This document shows, in pieces, positions 26,587 through 37,935 of a DNA stretch of 64,000 bases (its first letter is position 1; every line of letters begins with the position of its first letter). The position numbers were made by a program, and so were the translations under genes. This DNA is from an uncultured Alphaproteobacteria bacterium (lineage in GTDB: Bacteria > Pseudomonadota > Alphaproteobacteria > MPNO01 > UBA2964). The DNA lies in assembly GCA_943787225.1 (NCBI GenBank), contig CALSLP010000002.1, forward strand, positions 648,648 to 712,647, in the 5' to 3' direction. The notes beneath the pieces were generated by a model, which saw only the letters and a list, made by a program, of their open reading frames with translations, ran no database searches and was not told where the DNA came from.

Positions 26587-28372
26587 ATGGCGCCACCTCT
26601 TTTAATTCTCCGCAATATTAACCTGACCTTTGGCGGGACCCCGCTCTTCGAAGGGGCCGAGTTTTCGGTTTCCGAACGGCGAACGGCTCTGCCTTGTTGG
26701 CCGCAATGGGTCGGGCAAATCAACCCTGCTGAAGATCGCGGCCGGCATGGTTGAACCAGATGATGGCGAGATCTTTCTACAACCCGGTACGACCGTACGA
26801 TATCTGCCGCAAGAGCCCGATTTATCAGGGTATAAGACATCAATGGCCTATGTCGAAGAGGGGTTGGAGCCCGGCGATGATCCCTACCGGGCACAGTATT
26901 TACTCGACCAATTGGCCCTAACCGGTGAGGAAGACCCGGCGACACTTTCCGGCGGTGAAATTCGACGTTGCGCACTGGCACGAGCCCTAGCACCCGAACC
27001 GGATATTTTGCTGCTCGATGAGCCAACCAACCATCTCGATCTGCCGGTTATCGAATGGCTTGAAAAAGAGCTGGCTTCCATGCGCTCAGCCATTGTCATT
27101 ATCAGCCATGACCGACGGTTTCTGGAGAAACTCTCCAGAACAACCATATGGCTCGCACAGGGCATGACACGACGCCTTGACCAAAACTTCAGCAAGTTTG
27201 AAAGCTGGCGCGATGGCATCGTTGAACAGGAAGAAACCGAACGCCACAAGCTGGACCGTAAGCTGGTCGCAGAAACCGCCTGGCTGCGCAAAGGCGTAAC
27301 AGCCCGACGCAAACGTAATCAGGGCCGTTTGCGGGCACTCTTTGCCCTGCGCAAGGAACGCCAGGATCAGCGTGGCCCAACCGGGCAGGTCGCCTTCACC
27401 AAATCCGAGGGCACGAAGTCGGGCAAGCTGGTGATGGAAGCAAAATCGATTTCCAAGGATTACGGCAACGGGCCGGTCGTGCAGGATTTCTCCGTCAAAA
27501 TTCAGCGCGGCGACCGAATTGGCATCGTTGGGCCCAACGGTGCCGGCAAAACAACCATCCTCAATATGCTCACCGGAGTGCTGGCGCCCGATACGGGAAC
27601 CACCCGTCTCGGAACTAACCTCGAAATGGTAACGCTCGATCAGAAACGGGAAATGCTCGATCCAACATCAACCCTGGCAGATGCCCTGACCGGTGGCGGC
27701 GAAATCATTTCCGTTGGCGGGCAAAACAAACACGTCATTGGCTATATGAAGGATTTTCTGTTTGCGCCGGAGCAAGCCCGAACTCCGGTTGGTGTCCTCT
27801 CCGGTGGCGAACGCGGCCGCTTGATGCTCGCCCGCGCTCTTGCCCGACCGTCCAACCTGCTGATCCTTGATGAGCCGACCAATGACCTCGATCTGGAAAC
27901 ACTCGATTTACTTCAGGAAATGATTGCTGATTATCCAGGGACAGTCCTGCTGGTGAGCCATGACCGTGATTTCCTAGACCGTACCGTCACCTCAACCATT
28001 TGCGCTGAAGGCAATGGTGTATGGATCGAGTATGCGGGTGGCTTTAGTGACATGGTTAGCCAACGGGGTGCAAATCTCGAGGCACGCGCGGCTGCCAAAA
28101 AAGAACAATCAGCATCAGATAACAAGAATTCCGGCAAGCAAGCCGCAGCATCGTCCTCTAAGGGAAAGCTGACCTTTAAAGACAAACATGCACTTGAAAC
28201 GCTGCCCCAGCAGATGGAAAAGCTGCAGGTTGATATCGACAAGCATCAGGTAACACTAACCGAGCCCAATCTCTTCACCGCTGATCCCGCAAAATTTGAA
28301 AAGGCGGTGCAGGACCTCGACAAGGCGCAGGCCGACCTAGCCGCTCGCCGAAGAACGGTGGATCGAACTTGA
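26587..28372 (+). CDS. uup: ABC-F ATPase, Uup type, one frame break near the start
   Basis: Two ABC domains without membrane segments. Domain 1 has GRNGSGKST and LSGGEIRRCALARAL...DEPTNHLD; domain 2 has GPNGAGKTT and LSGGERGRLMLARAL...DEPTNDLD. A charged coiled-coil C-terminal domain (about the last 90 residues) and the inter-domain linker match Uup, a ribosome/DNA-structure-associated ABC-F. The natural start is the ATG at 26587 (MAPPLLILRNINLTFGG), but that frame runs out near 26680 and the rest lies in the frame open from 26630: SVS then NGERLCLVGRNGSGKS. One extra base near 26675 explains it. Confidence 0.88.
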
Positions 28373-28453
28373 AATGCGCCGGGAACAGGTCGAGGGCAGC
28401 TAACCCTCTGTTTTTCTATTCCTTCTTATTCCATTGCCGCCGCGCGGATCGCG

Positions 28454-30577
28454 TCAGGCGTAAAGGGCAGAGCGCCGCATTCTCAGCCCGGTCGCCATAT
28501 GAATCGCGTTGGCAATCGCCCCCGCTGTCGGGCCCGAAACCGCCTCACCAGCACCCAGAAAGCGTTCATTGGGCCGATCAATCATCACGGTTTCGATCTC
28601 AGGAATATTATCGAACCGCAAGATTGGATACGTCTCCCAATCGCGGCTGGTGATCCCCGTCTGATCGAAAGGTGACCTCTTCGTAGAGCGTCCAACTCGC
28701 CGCCTGTAAAAATCCGCCCTCATACTGCGCGATAACGCCAGCCTGATCGACAATCTGGCCAGCATCCCCGGCAAGCGCCACGCGATGCATAATGACCTCA
28801 GCCTTATCATTGACCTCAAGCTCTACCGCGACCGCGGCATAGGCTTGAATGTTTTTGTATTGCGCAAATGCAATGCCCCGTCCTCGTCCTTCTGGCACCT
28901 CAAGCCCCAGCCCAACTTATCCGCAGCGGCCTGGAGCACCTCTTTCGCGCGTTGGTCTTCGAGGTGATTCAGGCGAAATGTTACTGGGTCAATTCCAGCT
29001 TCTTCTGCCAATTCATCCATAAAGGACTCAATGGCAAAGACATTTGCAAAGGCCCCTAATGTTCGCAGGGCTGATGTCCGCAGCGGCAGGTCACGAACCA
29101 GATTTTTAACCAACCGTTTGTTTTCAAAAGAATAAAGCGGATCGAGATTCCGATGCAGACCTGCATGCCTTGACATGTTCGGCTGCGGAACCAGTGGCGT
29201 CACCGCTTCCTCTCGGTATTGCATCGCCAGCAATCTCGCCGGCCCGGCACCGCCCGGTTCAGGCCGCGGGCGCATACCATATGTGTCGCTATAGGTATCT
29301 TGCGACCAGGCAATCACCTTGCCATCGCCATCAATGCTCGCAGTTAGATCCATCGCCATACAGGACGCATAGGGCTCCCAGGCATGTTCATCTTCCCGCG
29401 TCCATTTCAACAGGATCGGCTTGCCAGGAATGGCGAGGGCAATCAAAGCCGCATCTACCGCGGCGTCATCCGCACCGTTATGGCCATAACAGCCCGAACC
29501 CGGTACGTGGATAACCGTCAGATCCTCAATCTCCATACCCAACGCTTCCGACAGGCTGGCGCGTAAGACATAAACACCCTGACTATGGCTCCAGACCGTA
29601 AGCTTGTCGCCGTCAGCCAGCGCGACCGCAGCAGACGGACCGATAGAGCCATGCATCAGATAAGGTTTTTCATACCGCGCCTTGAGCGTTGCGGCGGCGT
29701 CCCCCGGTGGCGATGCAAGCGGTTTAACCACTTCTTTTTGCGGCACGCCGTCAACAACAGGCAGGCTGACACGTTCGTTGGTCACCAGCCGTTCAAAGAT
29801 GTCCTGAGGCTCCAGCCCCTCCCCAAGATCCCAGTCAGACGACTCAAACAATCTTTCAGCCGCTTTGACGGCAGCGAACTCATCAGCACTGGCAACAGCC
29901 AGGAAAGAACCATCGCGGACCACTTCACATCCGTTATCGGTAATACGCTCCGCGGCGGAATCGTCGAGTGACTTTAACCGTGCCTTGTAATGCGGCGGCC
30001 GGACAATACGGGCATGCAACATGCCCGGCATCTTCATATCCTGCACGAAATGCGGCTGACCAGTCACAATTTCTGTTAGACCGCGCGTGACCACTGGCTT
30101 GCCAACAACACCATAGGTGGCCGGGTCTTTGACCGGTGCCTCCGGATCAACATCAATGCCAAATGTTTGGTCGCCTGCAAGCTCTGGGTAAGTAACCGAC
30201 AGGTTGGTGCCGCGCGACTGTATCAACCCATCTGAAATTTCAAGCGTCGAGACATCCACACCCAGCGCATCTGCCGCGAGCGACAACAAATGCCGACGTG
30301 CCGTCGCAGAGGCAGCGCGAACCGCATTGCCGGCTTCTTCCATCGAATTACTGCCCGAGGTAATCCCTTCATCCGGGTCAACGCCGGTTTCCGTGCGAGC
30401 AATATCGATACGGCTGATATCAACATCGAGCTCCTCCGCCGCAATCATGGCAAGCGCCGTCGAAATTCTCTGGCCAATATCAACCTTGCCCGTGTGGATC
30501 AGAACCCGGCCATCGCTGACAATGGAAATCCATTTATCGAGGCTGGGGCTTTTCTTCAGACTGTTGCTATCAGGCAT
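28454..30577 (-). pseudogene. IorB/XdhB-like molybdopterin-binding oxidoreductase subunit, two frame breaks
   Basis: About 707 codons of an isoquinoline-1-oxidoreductase-beta-like molybdenum subunit. The N-terminus starts with ISIVSDGRVLIHTGKVDIGQ, followed by DPDEGITSGSNSMEEAG and the central Mo-cofactor stretch VIHVPGSGCYGHNGADDAA. The C-terminal PNERFLGAGEAVSGPTAGAI carries the Glu general base. Breaks occur near 28890 (after GWGLRCQK; the next frame gives GRGIAFAQYKNIQAY) and near 28660. The start at 30577 overlaps the stop of the 2Fe-2S subunit by eight bases. Together they form a two-subunit, FAD-less molybdenum hydroxylase that would pass electrons to a cytochrome. Confidence 0.82.
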
Positions 30578-31046
30578 GCGACGCACTCCCCTGAATAACG
30601 CGGTCGATGGCCTTTAGGACCCGCAGGTGCGAGCCACAGCGGCAGAGATGCTCGTGCAGCGCCTCACGGATCTCGGCATCATCGGGCTTGGGGTTCTTCT
30701 CAAGCAGCGCCGTTGCGGCAACCACCAGCCCCGCTGTGCAGTAACCACACTGGGCCGCGCCTTCGTCAATAAAGGCCTGTTGCAAAGCGCTAGGCTTGCC
30801 GTCCTTCGCCAGCCCTTCAACGGTCGTGATTTCAGCATCCGCAAACTCCGACGCTGCTCTGACACAGGAAAGAACATGTTCGCCATCGACCATCACCGCG
30901 CAAGCACCGCATTGTTCCAGCCCGCAACCAAGCTTTGCACCGACGAGCTCCAGCTGGTTACGCAGAATATAAATCAATGGCGTTGCGGGATCGCATTCGA
31001 CCTCATGCATCTTGCCATTCACCTTGAGAGAAATTTTTGTCATCAC
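30570..31046 (-). CDS. 2Fe-2S subunit of molybdenum hydroxylase (IorA-like)
   Basis: 158 residues with two [2Fe-2S] domains. The plant-ferredoxin-type motif is GCGLEQCGACAVMVDGEHVLSC. The C-terminal four-helix domain has CGYCTAGLV and CRCG. It carries electrons from the Mo subunit encoded just downstream, with which it overlaps. Tandem ATG codons at 31046 and 31043 make the exact start uncertain by one residue. The gene is intact although its partner is frame-broken. Confidence 0.92.
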   Translation of the reverse strand: MMTKISLKVNGKMHEVECDPATPLIYILRNQLELVGAKLGCGLEQCGACAVMVDGEHVLSCVRAASEFADAEITTVEGLAKDGKPSALQQAFIDEGAAQCGYCTAGLVVAATALLEKNPKPDDAEIREALHEHLCRCGSHLRVLKAIDRVIQGSASHA

Positions 31047-31062
31047 GCCCTTTTTCGACCCC

Positions 31063-32613
31063 TTAATCGTTTTTACCTTTAACCAGGAAACTACCGGGAA
31101 TTATCGCTACAAAAAACACCAAAGCTGCAACGAGGAACCCTTCACGAAAACCAAGCATCGTGGCCTGACCATATATCGCCTGACCAAGCTGCTGTAACGC
31201 CGCCGGCATTTGCAGTACTTCCGGTGTCCCCGCCTGAGCCAGATAAGATTTGAAGGTCCTTAGAAACTCCATGGTTGCGGAGTTTCCCGATGTTTGGGTG
31301 GCAATGTAGGATTGCGCATAATGTGCCGACCGCAGATCGACGAATGTCGCCAAAAAACTAACCCCGAAAGCCCCACCAAGCTGGCGAGAAAAACTCATCA
31401 TCCCGGCGCCCTGGCTGACTTGCTCCGGCGGCAGCGCCCGCATTGACCCCGTTGTCAGCGGTGGAAAAACAAACCCCAGCCCGACGCGGCCAACAATCAG
31501 CCACCAGCCAAAGACCCAAAATGCCGTATTGGTGTCAGCACCCGCCATCAAAAAACAGGAAAACGACGTCATGACCAATCCGATCACGATTGGAATACGA
31601 GGACTGATCCAATCGCTGATGCGCCCGGTCAGGGGGAATACAAAAGCCAGTAAGAGCCCCGCCGGCATAAGCAAGAATCCCGCCTTGGTCGGGGTGTAGC
31701 CCATGACAATCTGGACAAAAAGCGGGATCAAATACCACAGCCCAAAGTTACCGGCGCCCCACACGAAAGACAGAGCGCAGCCAGAGGCAAATCTTAGATT
31801 GGCAAATAGCTTGAGATTGAGCATGGGATGCGCGGTAAAGGATTCCCATATGATAAAACCGATCACAGCCGCTGCCGCCGTCACAAAATAAAGGACGATC
31901 ACATCAGAACCCCACCCTTCGCGGGAACCATTCGACAGTCCCGAAAGCAAGGAGAACATAAAGATTGAGACAAGAACGAGCCCCGTCCAATCCATTGTTG
32001 GCGGATTCACTCCTCCTCGCGCGGCGGCATAAAGATTGCCGCCATAAAGGTCCCCAACCCACAAAACGGCAGGACCAGCCAGAAAACAGCCCGCCAGTCA
32101 AACGTATCCACCAGAATGCCGCCAAAGGCCGGACCCAAGGCCGGTGCCAGAACGATGCCAAAACCAAAAAACCCCATCGCGCGGCCGCGCTGATTAGGCG
32201 GAAAAATTTGATAAATCACCTGGAGCGCCAGCGGATGAATAAACCCCGCCCCGGCTCCCTGCAACAGAGCGGGCAAAGACCAGCATCTCAAAGCTGGTGG
32301 CGAAGATGGCCATCACCGACCCGGTGACGAAAACCGCCATTGAGACGTAGTAGGTGTTCTTCTTACCAATTGCCGCAATCATCCAGGCATTGAGCAGCAT
32401 GGCCACGGTCATGGTCGCCAGGAAGCCCGCTGACAGCCATTGCGCCTTGTCCTGCCCAACACCAAACGCCCCCATGATATTGGGGATAGCGACATTAACG
32501 ATGGTGGAAGACAGGATCAGCGAAATATTGCCGATCATCGCCGTCAGGGTAAGAAGCCAGCGATAGCTTGATCCGTAGCGAGCCGCGAGGACGTCAGCGG
32601 TCGTCGATGCCAA
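31063..32613 (-). pseudogene. EmrB/QacA-type (DHA2) MFS exporter, two frame breaks
   Basis: About 516 codons of a 14-helix DHA2 exporter: RWLLTLTAMIGNISLILSST at helix 1, then GFLATMTVAMLLNAWM, the conserved LLQGAGAGFIHPLALQVIYQ, and FGIVLAPALGPAFGG (motif C). Breaks are near 32270 and 32030; all three pieces are conserved and fit end to end. It overlaps the HlyD-type gene upstream by 20 bases, so the pair is an EmrAB-like tripartite efflux system. The 3' end lies 16 bases before the IorA-like gene on the same strand, so export and oxidation may be co-expressed. Confidence 0.82.
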
Positions 32614-33742
32614 CGTTGACCTCCACCATCATACCGGGCCGCAATAACTCGTCTTTGTTGTCGAGGTTGACCCTGATACGAATGCGTTGGACGACTTTGG
32701 TAAAATTGCCGCTGGGGTTTGGCGTCGGCAGCAAAGCAAACTCGCTGGTAGCCGCATTGCCGATTTTGGAAATTTTGCCCTCGAATAATGTGTCAGGATA
32801 GGCATCTACCTCAACCGTCACGGCGCTGCCAATCTTGATGTGACGAAGATCAGTTTCTTTGATATTGGCCGACACCCATATTTTCTTTGGATCATGCACC
32901 ATGAGCAGGCGCTGACCAGCAGCCACAAATTCGCTGGGATTAACGAAGGTCTTATCGACAACACCATCGACCGGGCTGGTAATCAGGCGGTCACTCAAGT
33001 TCAGAAGCTGCCGTTCACGCTGCGCCGAGACTTCCGCTTCTCGATGCGTTAGCATCGTTAATTGGCGATCCAGAACCAGAAGCTGCTCTCGATCTGCTGC
33101 CGCCTGGATAAGGGCTGCCGTCGCCGCCGCCACTTCGGCCTGGGCCTGCTGGAATGATTGTTCAGCCTTACGGAAGGCATTTCGCCTCTCCTCCCAGCGT
33201 TGGCGGGAAACGACCTTACGATTTAGCAGTTTTTTGGTGCGCTCAAAATCCGTGCGCGCAAGATCAAGATCAGACCGTCGACCCGCGAGCGCCGCTTTGG
33301 CAGCGCGCACTTGTGAGCGTCTTACCGACTGAGCGCTTTTTGTCTGGCGATCAATCATCGTCTTTTCGGTAAGCGCTCGAGATCGCTCTGCGCCAATCGC
33401 CTGCAAGCGAGAATCCAGCTCGCTAAGCTGTAATTTAGCATCCCGAATATCAATCGATACCAGCGTCGCCCCCGCCTTGATCCTGTCCCCTTCGGAGACA
33501 TGCAGTTTGGTCACCCAACCAGATACCCGGCTGCTTACTGAAATGACATCGGCAGTAATTCTTGCGTCATCGATATAGACGTTGGTGTAGCGTTTATACG
33601 CCCAATCAACGAGCAACAGGAGTCCGGCAATCACAGCCAGCCCGAGACAGACCATGCGCAATACGCGCCAGGCACGGCCACATGCTGACGTGCCGGATTG
33701 GTAATCTATCGTAGCCACTTTCTCAGTAGGGCTGCCGTCCAC
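32594..33742 (-). CDS. HlyD/EmrA-family membrane fusion protein
   Basis: 382 residues. One N-terminal membrane helix (MVCLGLAVIAGLLLLVDWAY), biotinyl-lipoyl-like half (RVSGWVTKLHVSEGDRIKAG), a long coiled-coil hairpin (about residues 100-240, rich in Arg/Gln/Ala) and the second lipoyl half (LITSPVDGVVDKTFVNPSE), then a beta-barrel domain. It bridges the inner-membrane MFS pump encoded immediately downstream to an outer-membrane channel that is not encoded here. Confidence 0.92.
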   Translation of the reverse strand: MDGSPTEKVATIDYQSGTSACGRAWRVLRMVCLGLAVIAGLLLLVDWAYKRYTNVYIDDARITADVISVSSRVSGWVTKLHVSEGDRIKAGATLVSIDIRDAKLQLSELDSRLQAIGAERSRALTEKTMIDRQTKSAQSVRRSQVRAAKAALAGRRSDLDLARTDFERTKKLLNRKVVSRQRWEERRNAFRKAEQSFQQAQAEVAAATAALIQAAADREQLLVLDRQLTMLTHREAEVSAQRERQLLNLSDRLITSPVDGVVDKTFVNPSEFVAAGQRLLMVHDPKKIWVSANIKETDLRHIKIGSAVTVEVDAYPDTLFEGKISKIGNAATSEFALLPTPNPSGNFTKVVQRIRIRVNLDNKDELLRPGMMVEVNVGIDDR

Positions 33743-33870
33743 AACAATGCTCCTAATAGGGCAACCATTCCCAAATTCAAAACAAAGGGTATGATCGGAT
33801 CATCAATATACCGCAACACAGGTAAACACGCACCTATCTCAACTAAATCAGGAATCTGGGAGGACACATA

Positions 33871-34848
33871 ATGACAACGAAAGACGGATCACAAGTCATC
33901 GCGATTGAAGAGCATTATCTCGACGCTGATGTCGATGCCAAAGTCAACAAAATGGCCGGTGGCGGCGAAGAAACCCGAAAACGCCTGATGGATCTCGGCG
34001 ATATCCGCGTCAAGGAAATGGACGCCGCCGGCATTGATATTCAGGTCCTGTCGCATTGCCCACCGGGCGCGCAGGCCTTCGATCCTGACGAAGCCGAGGT
34101 CCGCGCTGCAGGCGTCAATAATCGTCTCTATGACTTCATCCAGACCAAGCCGGATCGTTTTGGCGGCTTTGCGACCCTGCCGACGCGTGCCCCGGAACTC
34201 GCAGCCGATGAGCTGGAACGCTGCCACAAGGAGCTTGGCTTCCACGGCGCCATTGTGCACGGGCTAACAGAGGGTGAATTTATCGATATGCCCCGTTTCT
34301 GGCCTATTTTTGAACGGGCACAGGCTCTGGATATCCCGATTTATATCCATCCCGGTCGCCCACACGCGGCGGTCATCGACGCCTATTACAAAGACTATGT
34401 TGAGAAATATCGGTCGATCCTGTCAGCAGGTTGGGGCTTTACGGTCGAGACAGCGACGGCAGGGCTTCGCATGGTACTCAGTGGTGTTTTTGACAAATAT
34501 CCCGATTTGAAAGTCATCCTTGGCCATATGGGAGAAGGCCTGCCGTTCCTGATGTGGCGGATCAATCATTCGTTTGGTGATATCATCCCCTACCAGGGCA
34601 AAGACCGAGGTTTCCGGGAAATTTTCACCAACCATTTCCATATCACTACCAGCGGCAATTTCTCTGATTCTGCCCTGTTATGCTCAATGATGGAGATGGG
34701 GTCGGATCGTATTATCTATTCGGTGGATTGGCCTTATGTCGAGAATCAGCCGGGGACTGATTGGCTGGAAACTCTTGCCGTGAGCCCTGAAGACAAACAG
34801 AAAATCCTCAACGGTAATGCCAAGAAACTCCTTAAAATGGATTGCTAA
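33871..34848 (+). CDS. Amidohydrolase-type nonoxidative decarboxylase, gamma-resorcylate decarboxylase-like
   Basis: 325 residues. Motifs match gamma-resorcylate/2,3-dihydroxybenzoate decarboxylases: IAIEEHY at residues 10-16, YIHPGRP near 160, ILGHMGEGLPF near 215 and YSVDWPYVE near 284, giving the E-x-H, His, His and Asp ligands of the single divalent metal. Such enzymes remove the carboxylate of a dihydroxybenzoate to give, for example, resorcinol. A GGGAGG site precedes the ATG. It is a single gene between divergent and convergent exporters. Exact substrate is inference. Confidence 0.82.
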   Translation: MTTKDGSQVIAIEEHYLDADVDAKVNKMAGGGEETRKRLMDLGDIRVKEMDAAGIDIQVLSHCPPGAQAFDPDEAEVRAAGVNNRLYDFIQTKPDRFGGFATLPTRAPELAADELERCHKELGFHGAIVHGLTEGEFIDMPRFWPIFERAQALDIPIYIHPGRPHAAVIDAYYKDYVEKYRSILSAGWGFTVETATAGLRMVLSGVFDKYPDLKVILGHMGEGLPFLMWRINHSFGDIIPYQGKDRGFREIFTNHFHITTSGNFSDSALLCSMMEMGSDRIIYSVDWPYVENQPGTDWLETLAVSPEDKQKILNGNAKKLLKMDC

Positions 34849-34855
34849 TTGCGAT

Positions 34856-34885
34856 GATCAGCGCTCGGTTTTCCGGGCGCTGATC
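34856..34885. terminator. Hairpin between convergent genes, candidate bidirectional terminator
   Basis: GATCAGCGCTCGG and CCGGGCGCTGATC form a 13-bp stem (one G-T wobble) around a TTTT loop, eight bases after the decarboxylase stop and overlapping the last codons of the convergent MFS gene. No T-run follows, so termination strength is uncertain. Confidence 0.45.
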
Positions 34886-36298
34886 CGCAAGAACCAGAAC
34901 ATCATCAACACCGCCGCGGTCAGCGGAATCAAACTAAATATGTAAGAAAACGTCACGGCGGGACCAACCTCTTCAGCCTTGGTCGCTGTCCCGAGCCCGG
35001 CGAAATTAGTCAGTAACCCGGCCATTGCCGCGCCAAAGGCCGTCCCCAATGAGCGGATCGACGGCATCGCCGAGGCGGTTATCCGTTCCTCGCCCTTTAT
35101 TGCAGAGGCCATTGTCCGCGCCAGCAGATGGACATTATGAATACCAACCCCAAATCCCATAAAGAAGGCGGCGACCGTTAGAACAGCGAGCATCGGGAGT
35201 TGCGCAATTGCCGCAATCGTCGCGAGACCAGCCAGCATAATCAAGGGACCGGACCAGAGCGCAATAATTTCTTTCCGCCCGGACCAACCTGAAACTGCGA
35301 AGGTCCCAAGCGTCCAGCCACCAGAGATGACCAGGCTCACCAAACCGACATAGATCGGGTCAACACCATGAACAACCTGCAGAAGCAGCGGCAGCAATAA
35401 CGGCACTGTCGTATGCACCGAGCCAACCAGCAACATGATCCAGAGAGCCGTCCCAACCGGCGAAAATATTGAGAGCGCCTGCGATGGGTAAATACGGTTC
35501 TCCGCCCGGGCATCCAGCTTAAAGGCGACCCAGATGATAAAAATCGCGCTGCCGATCAGCAGCCCGCGGAGGAGGTTGGTATCGACGATCCCAGCGAGCG
35601 CAACGCAGAAGATGCCGCCGCTGAGAATAAGCAGGCGTAAAAGCGGGAAGGATTTCTTCTTCTCCGCATCCTCATTGGGGAGCTGATCCGGGAGATACCG
35701 AATGGCGATGATCGAAAAGATCAGGATGATCGGGACCATGCTCCAGAACGACCCGCGCCACCAACCATATTGCGCAAACATAGCCGCCAATAAACGGCCC
35801 CATCAGCTGTGCCACCATCCAGACACCCTGATACGCCGCCAAAAGCCGTTTGCGAAGGCCTTCTTCGAACAGACCGCTGATCAACGCCATGCCACCGCCA
35901 ATGACCAAACCACTGGCGATACCCTGGACACCTCGTGAAATATTGAGGGTCAGCATGTCGGGCGCCAGCGCGCAGCCAATGGTTCCAATCATGAAGGCGA
36001 ACCCGCTCAGCCCGTAGCCCCGCCGAACACCGAGGACGGCCCAAACCGGCCCGACACAGGCCGCGCCAATGATCGAGCCAATGGTATAAAGCAGCGCCGC
36101 CCAGGTGTAGAAATCCGCGCCGCCGATATCAGCGACGACGGTTGGCATCACAATAGAGATCACCAGTATTTGCAGCGCGTGCAGACACACCCCCATGATG
36201 ATCAGCGCTGAAAAAATGCCGCGGCCATCGCGAAATAAATCACCCCACGCTGCCTTTGGAATTTCGGCTTCGGGGTCTATCGTATCTTTATCGCTCAT
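34858..36298 (-). pseudogene. MFS transporter, one frame break
   Basis: About 480 codons of a multi-helix MFS permease. The N-terminal piece (from MSDKDTIDPEAEIPKAAWGD) includes ISIVMPTVVADIGG and ends in LMGPFIGG; the C-terminal piece begins MFAQYGWWRGSFW and keeps the remaining helices. A single break near 35780 joins them. The Trp-Arg-x-x-Phe step after motif C is typical of 14-helix DHA2-like proteins. Substrate unknown. It is the only gene between the decarboxylase and the flavin reductase, transcribed toward the former. Confidence 0.82.
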
Positions 36299-36388
36299 CG
36301 GGGACTGACTTCTGGACCATCATATTTTTCATGATGCCCGCGAATGCCAGTTCGGGATAGGGCAGGTAAAGAACAAACGGGAGGCACC

Positions 36389-37140
36389 ATGTTTTATGAT
36401 ACCGAAAAAAATGATCACGGACTTGAGTACAATCCATTCAAATCTCTAGTCGTCCCACGGGCGATTGGCTGGCTATCAACATTGAGCCCCGAAGGAGTCG
36501 TCAACCTCGCCCCCTTCAGCCAATGGACAATGCTGAACTTTGATCCACCGCATGTGATGATTTCTGCAGGCGCGCACCCTGATAAGAACCGGCTCAAAGA
36601 CACCGTCTGGAACATCGAACAAACCGGTGAATTCGTCTTCAACATGGCGACCTACGATCTTCGCGAAGAGGTCAACCTCTCCTCGAATTTTGTTGGACCT
36701 GAAGTCGACGAAATGGCAATGGCCGGGCTACGCCAGCGCCCTCAGAAATGGTCAAGCCACCCCGTGTCGCAGAATCGCCGGTCCATATGGAATGCCGCTG
36801 GTTCACCACCCTCACCATACCCGCCGACAATCCTGGCCATAACAGCAGCCTGGTGATTGGCAAGGTCGTCGGCATCCATATTGATGACGAATTCCTGACC
36901 GACGAGGGCAAAGTCGATGTCGTGAAAATCCGTCCCCTCGCGCGGATGGGCTATTACGACTACACCTCAGTGGACTCGATCTTCACCATGCCCCCGCTTG
37001 ATGAAGGCGAGATGGCGAAAGCGCCGCCGCATCGGATCTGGTCGGCGAAGGCAGGCGCCAAGAAAGAACATAAAGCGCTCTTACTCCACGTCGGGCGTTT
37101 ATATTTCAGATTCGGCCCGCCCTTTTGCGACTCGAGATAG
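36389..37140 (+). pseudogene. Flavin reductase-like protein (FMN-binding split barrel), frame-broken
   Basis: About 230-250 codons. The ATG at 36389 has GGGAGG upstream. It has the flavin-reductase fold: FKSLVVPRAIGWLSTLSPEG, VNLAPFSQWTMLNFDPPHVM, then NFVGPEVDEMAMAGL, and after a break near 36735 VAESPVHMECRWFTTL and the terminal ARMGYYDYTSVDSIF. The true stop is unclear because the frame runs into the convergent crotonase; a second break near 37070 is likely. Such proteins supply reduced flavin to two-component monooxygenases, and a candidate partner of that class is at 47298. Confidence 0.75.
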
Positions 37141-37916
37141 GATTCGACATCGCCCAGCGGATCCATCGCCCGGCGCAATCGCTGCCCGACCAGCTGATCA
37201 AGCTGAATCGCCTGTGACATCGACAGATCACGGCCCATCTGGACGGTGATCTTGGAATGTTCCAGCGGCGCCAGATGGCGATCGCCAATATCCGGGCAAT
37301 CTCCGTGACGGTATCTTCTAATTCAGCAAGCGGCATCGATTGTGAGATAACACCCCAACGATCTGCCTCTTCGCCGGAAATATTTTTCCCGACCAGCTGC
37401 ATCAACGTGACTTTCTTCATCGGGATCGAGCCATGCATCAAGCGTGCTGGTCACCAACTGTCCAAAACTGCCACGTAGAATCTCTGGCATCCCGAACTGC
37501 GCATCATCCGCTGCAAAGACCAGATCATGACAATTCATGATCCCCAGCGCGCCGCCGAGGCAATAGCCATGCACCTGCGCGATCATGATACGCGGAAAGC
37601 CCCGTAAGGCTTCGGCGAGTTGAACGGTCGGTGTGGGCCGATCCCAGTCCAGCAGCCCCGCATTGCTAATCCCGCGCAGAAAATGCAAATCGAGCCCGGC
37701 GCTATAAACCTTCCCGGCACCGCGCGTGATCACCGCCTTGATATCCCGGTCGGCGCGGATAATTTCCAGCGATTCAAAGAAGGCTTCAACCAAAGGCTCG
37801 TTCAGGGCGTTACGTTTTTCAGGCCGATTCAGAGTGATCCGTGCAACCCCAGTATCCTCGAGCCGCTCAAGAATGAGCTCCGGCCATTCCTTCTCAACAA
37901 TCCAGTTATCCGCCAT
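37081..37916 (-). pseudogene. Enoyl-CoA hydratase/isomerase (crotonase) family, several frame breaks
   Basis: About 278 codons. N-terminal ARITLNRPEKRNALN and the oxyanion-hole segments AGKVYSAGLDLHFLRG and HGYCLGGALGIM are intact. Breaks lie near 37440, 37280 and 37097; the pieces then read PMKKVTLMQLVGKNISGEEA, HLAPLEHSKITVQMGRDLS and ESYLESQKGGPNLKYKRP. The natural TAA end at 37081-37083 is reached only after the third break. The start at 37916 lies 20 bases after the UbiD stop. Substrate unknown. Confidence 0.8.
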
Positions 37917-37935
37917 AGGACCCTCCCTGATGATT

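Noticed and set aside
36960-37238. Separate small protein on the minus strand at the end of the crotonase
   Set aside because: Its sequence is the C-terminal crotonase piece (ESYLESQKGGPNLKYKRP) continuing past the true stop because of a single-base break near 37097.
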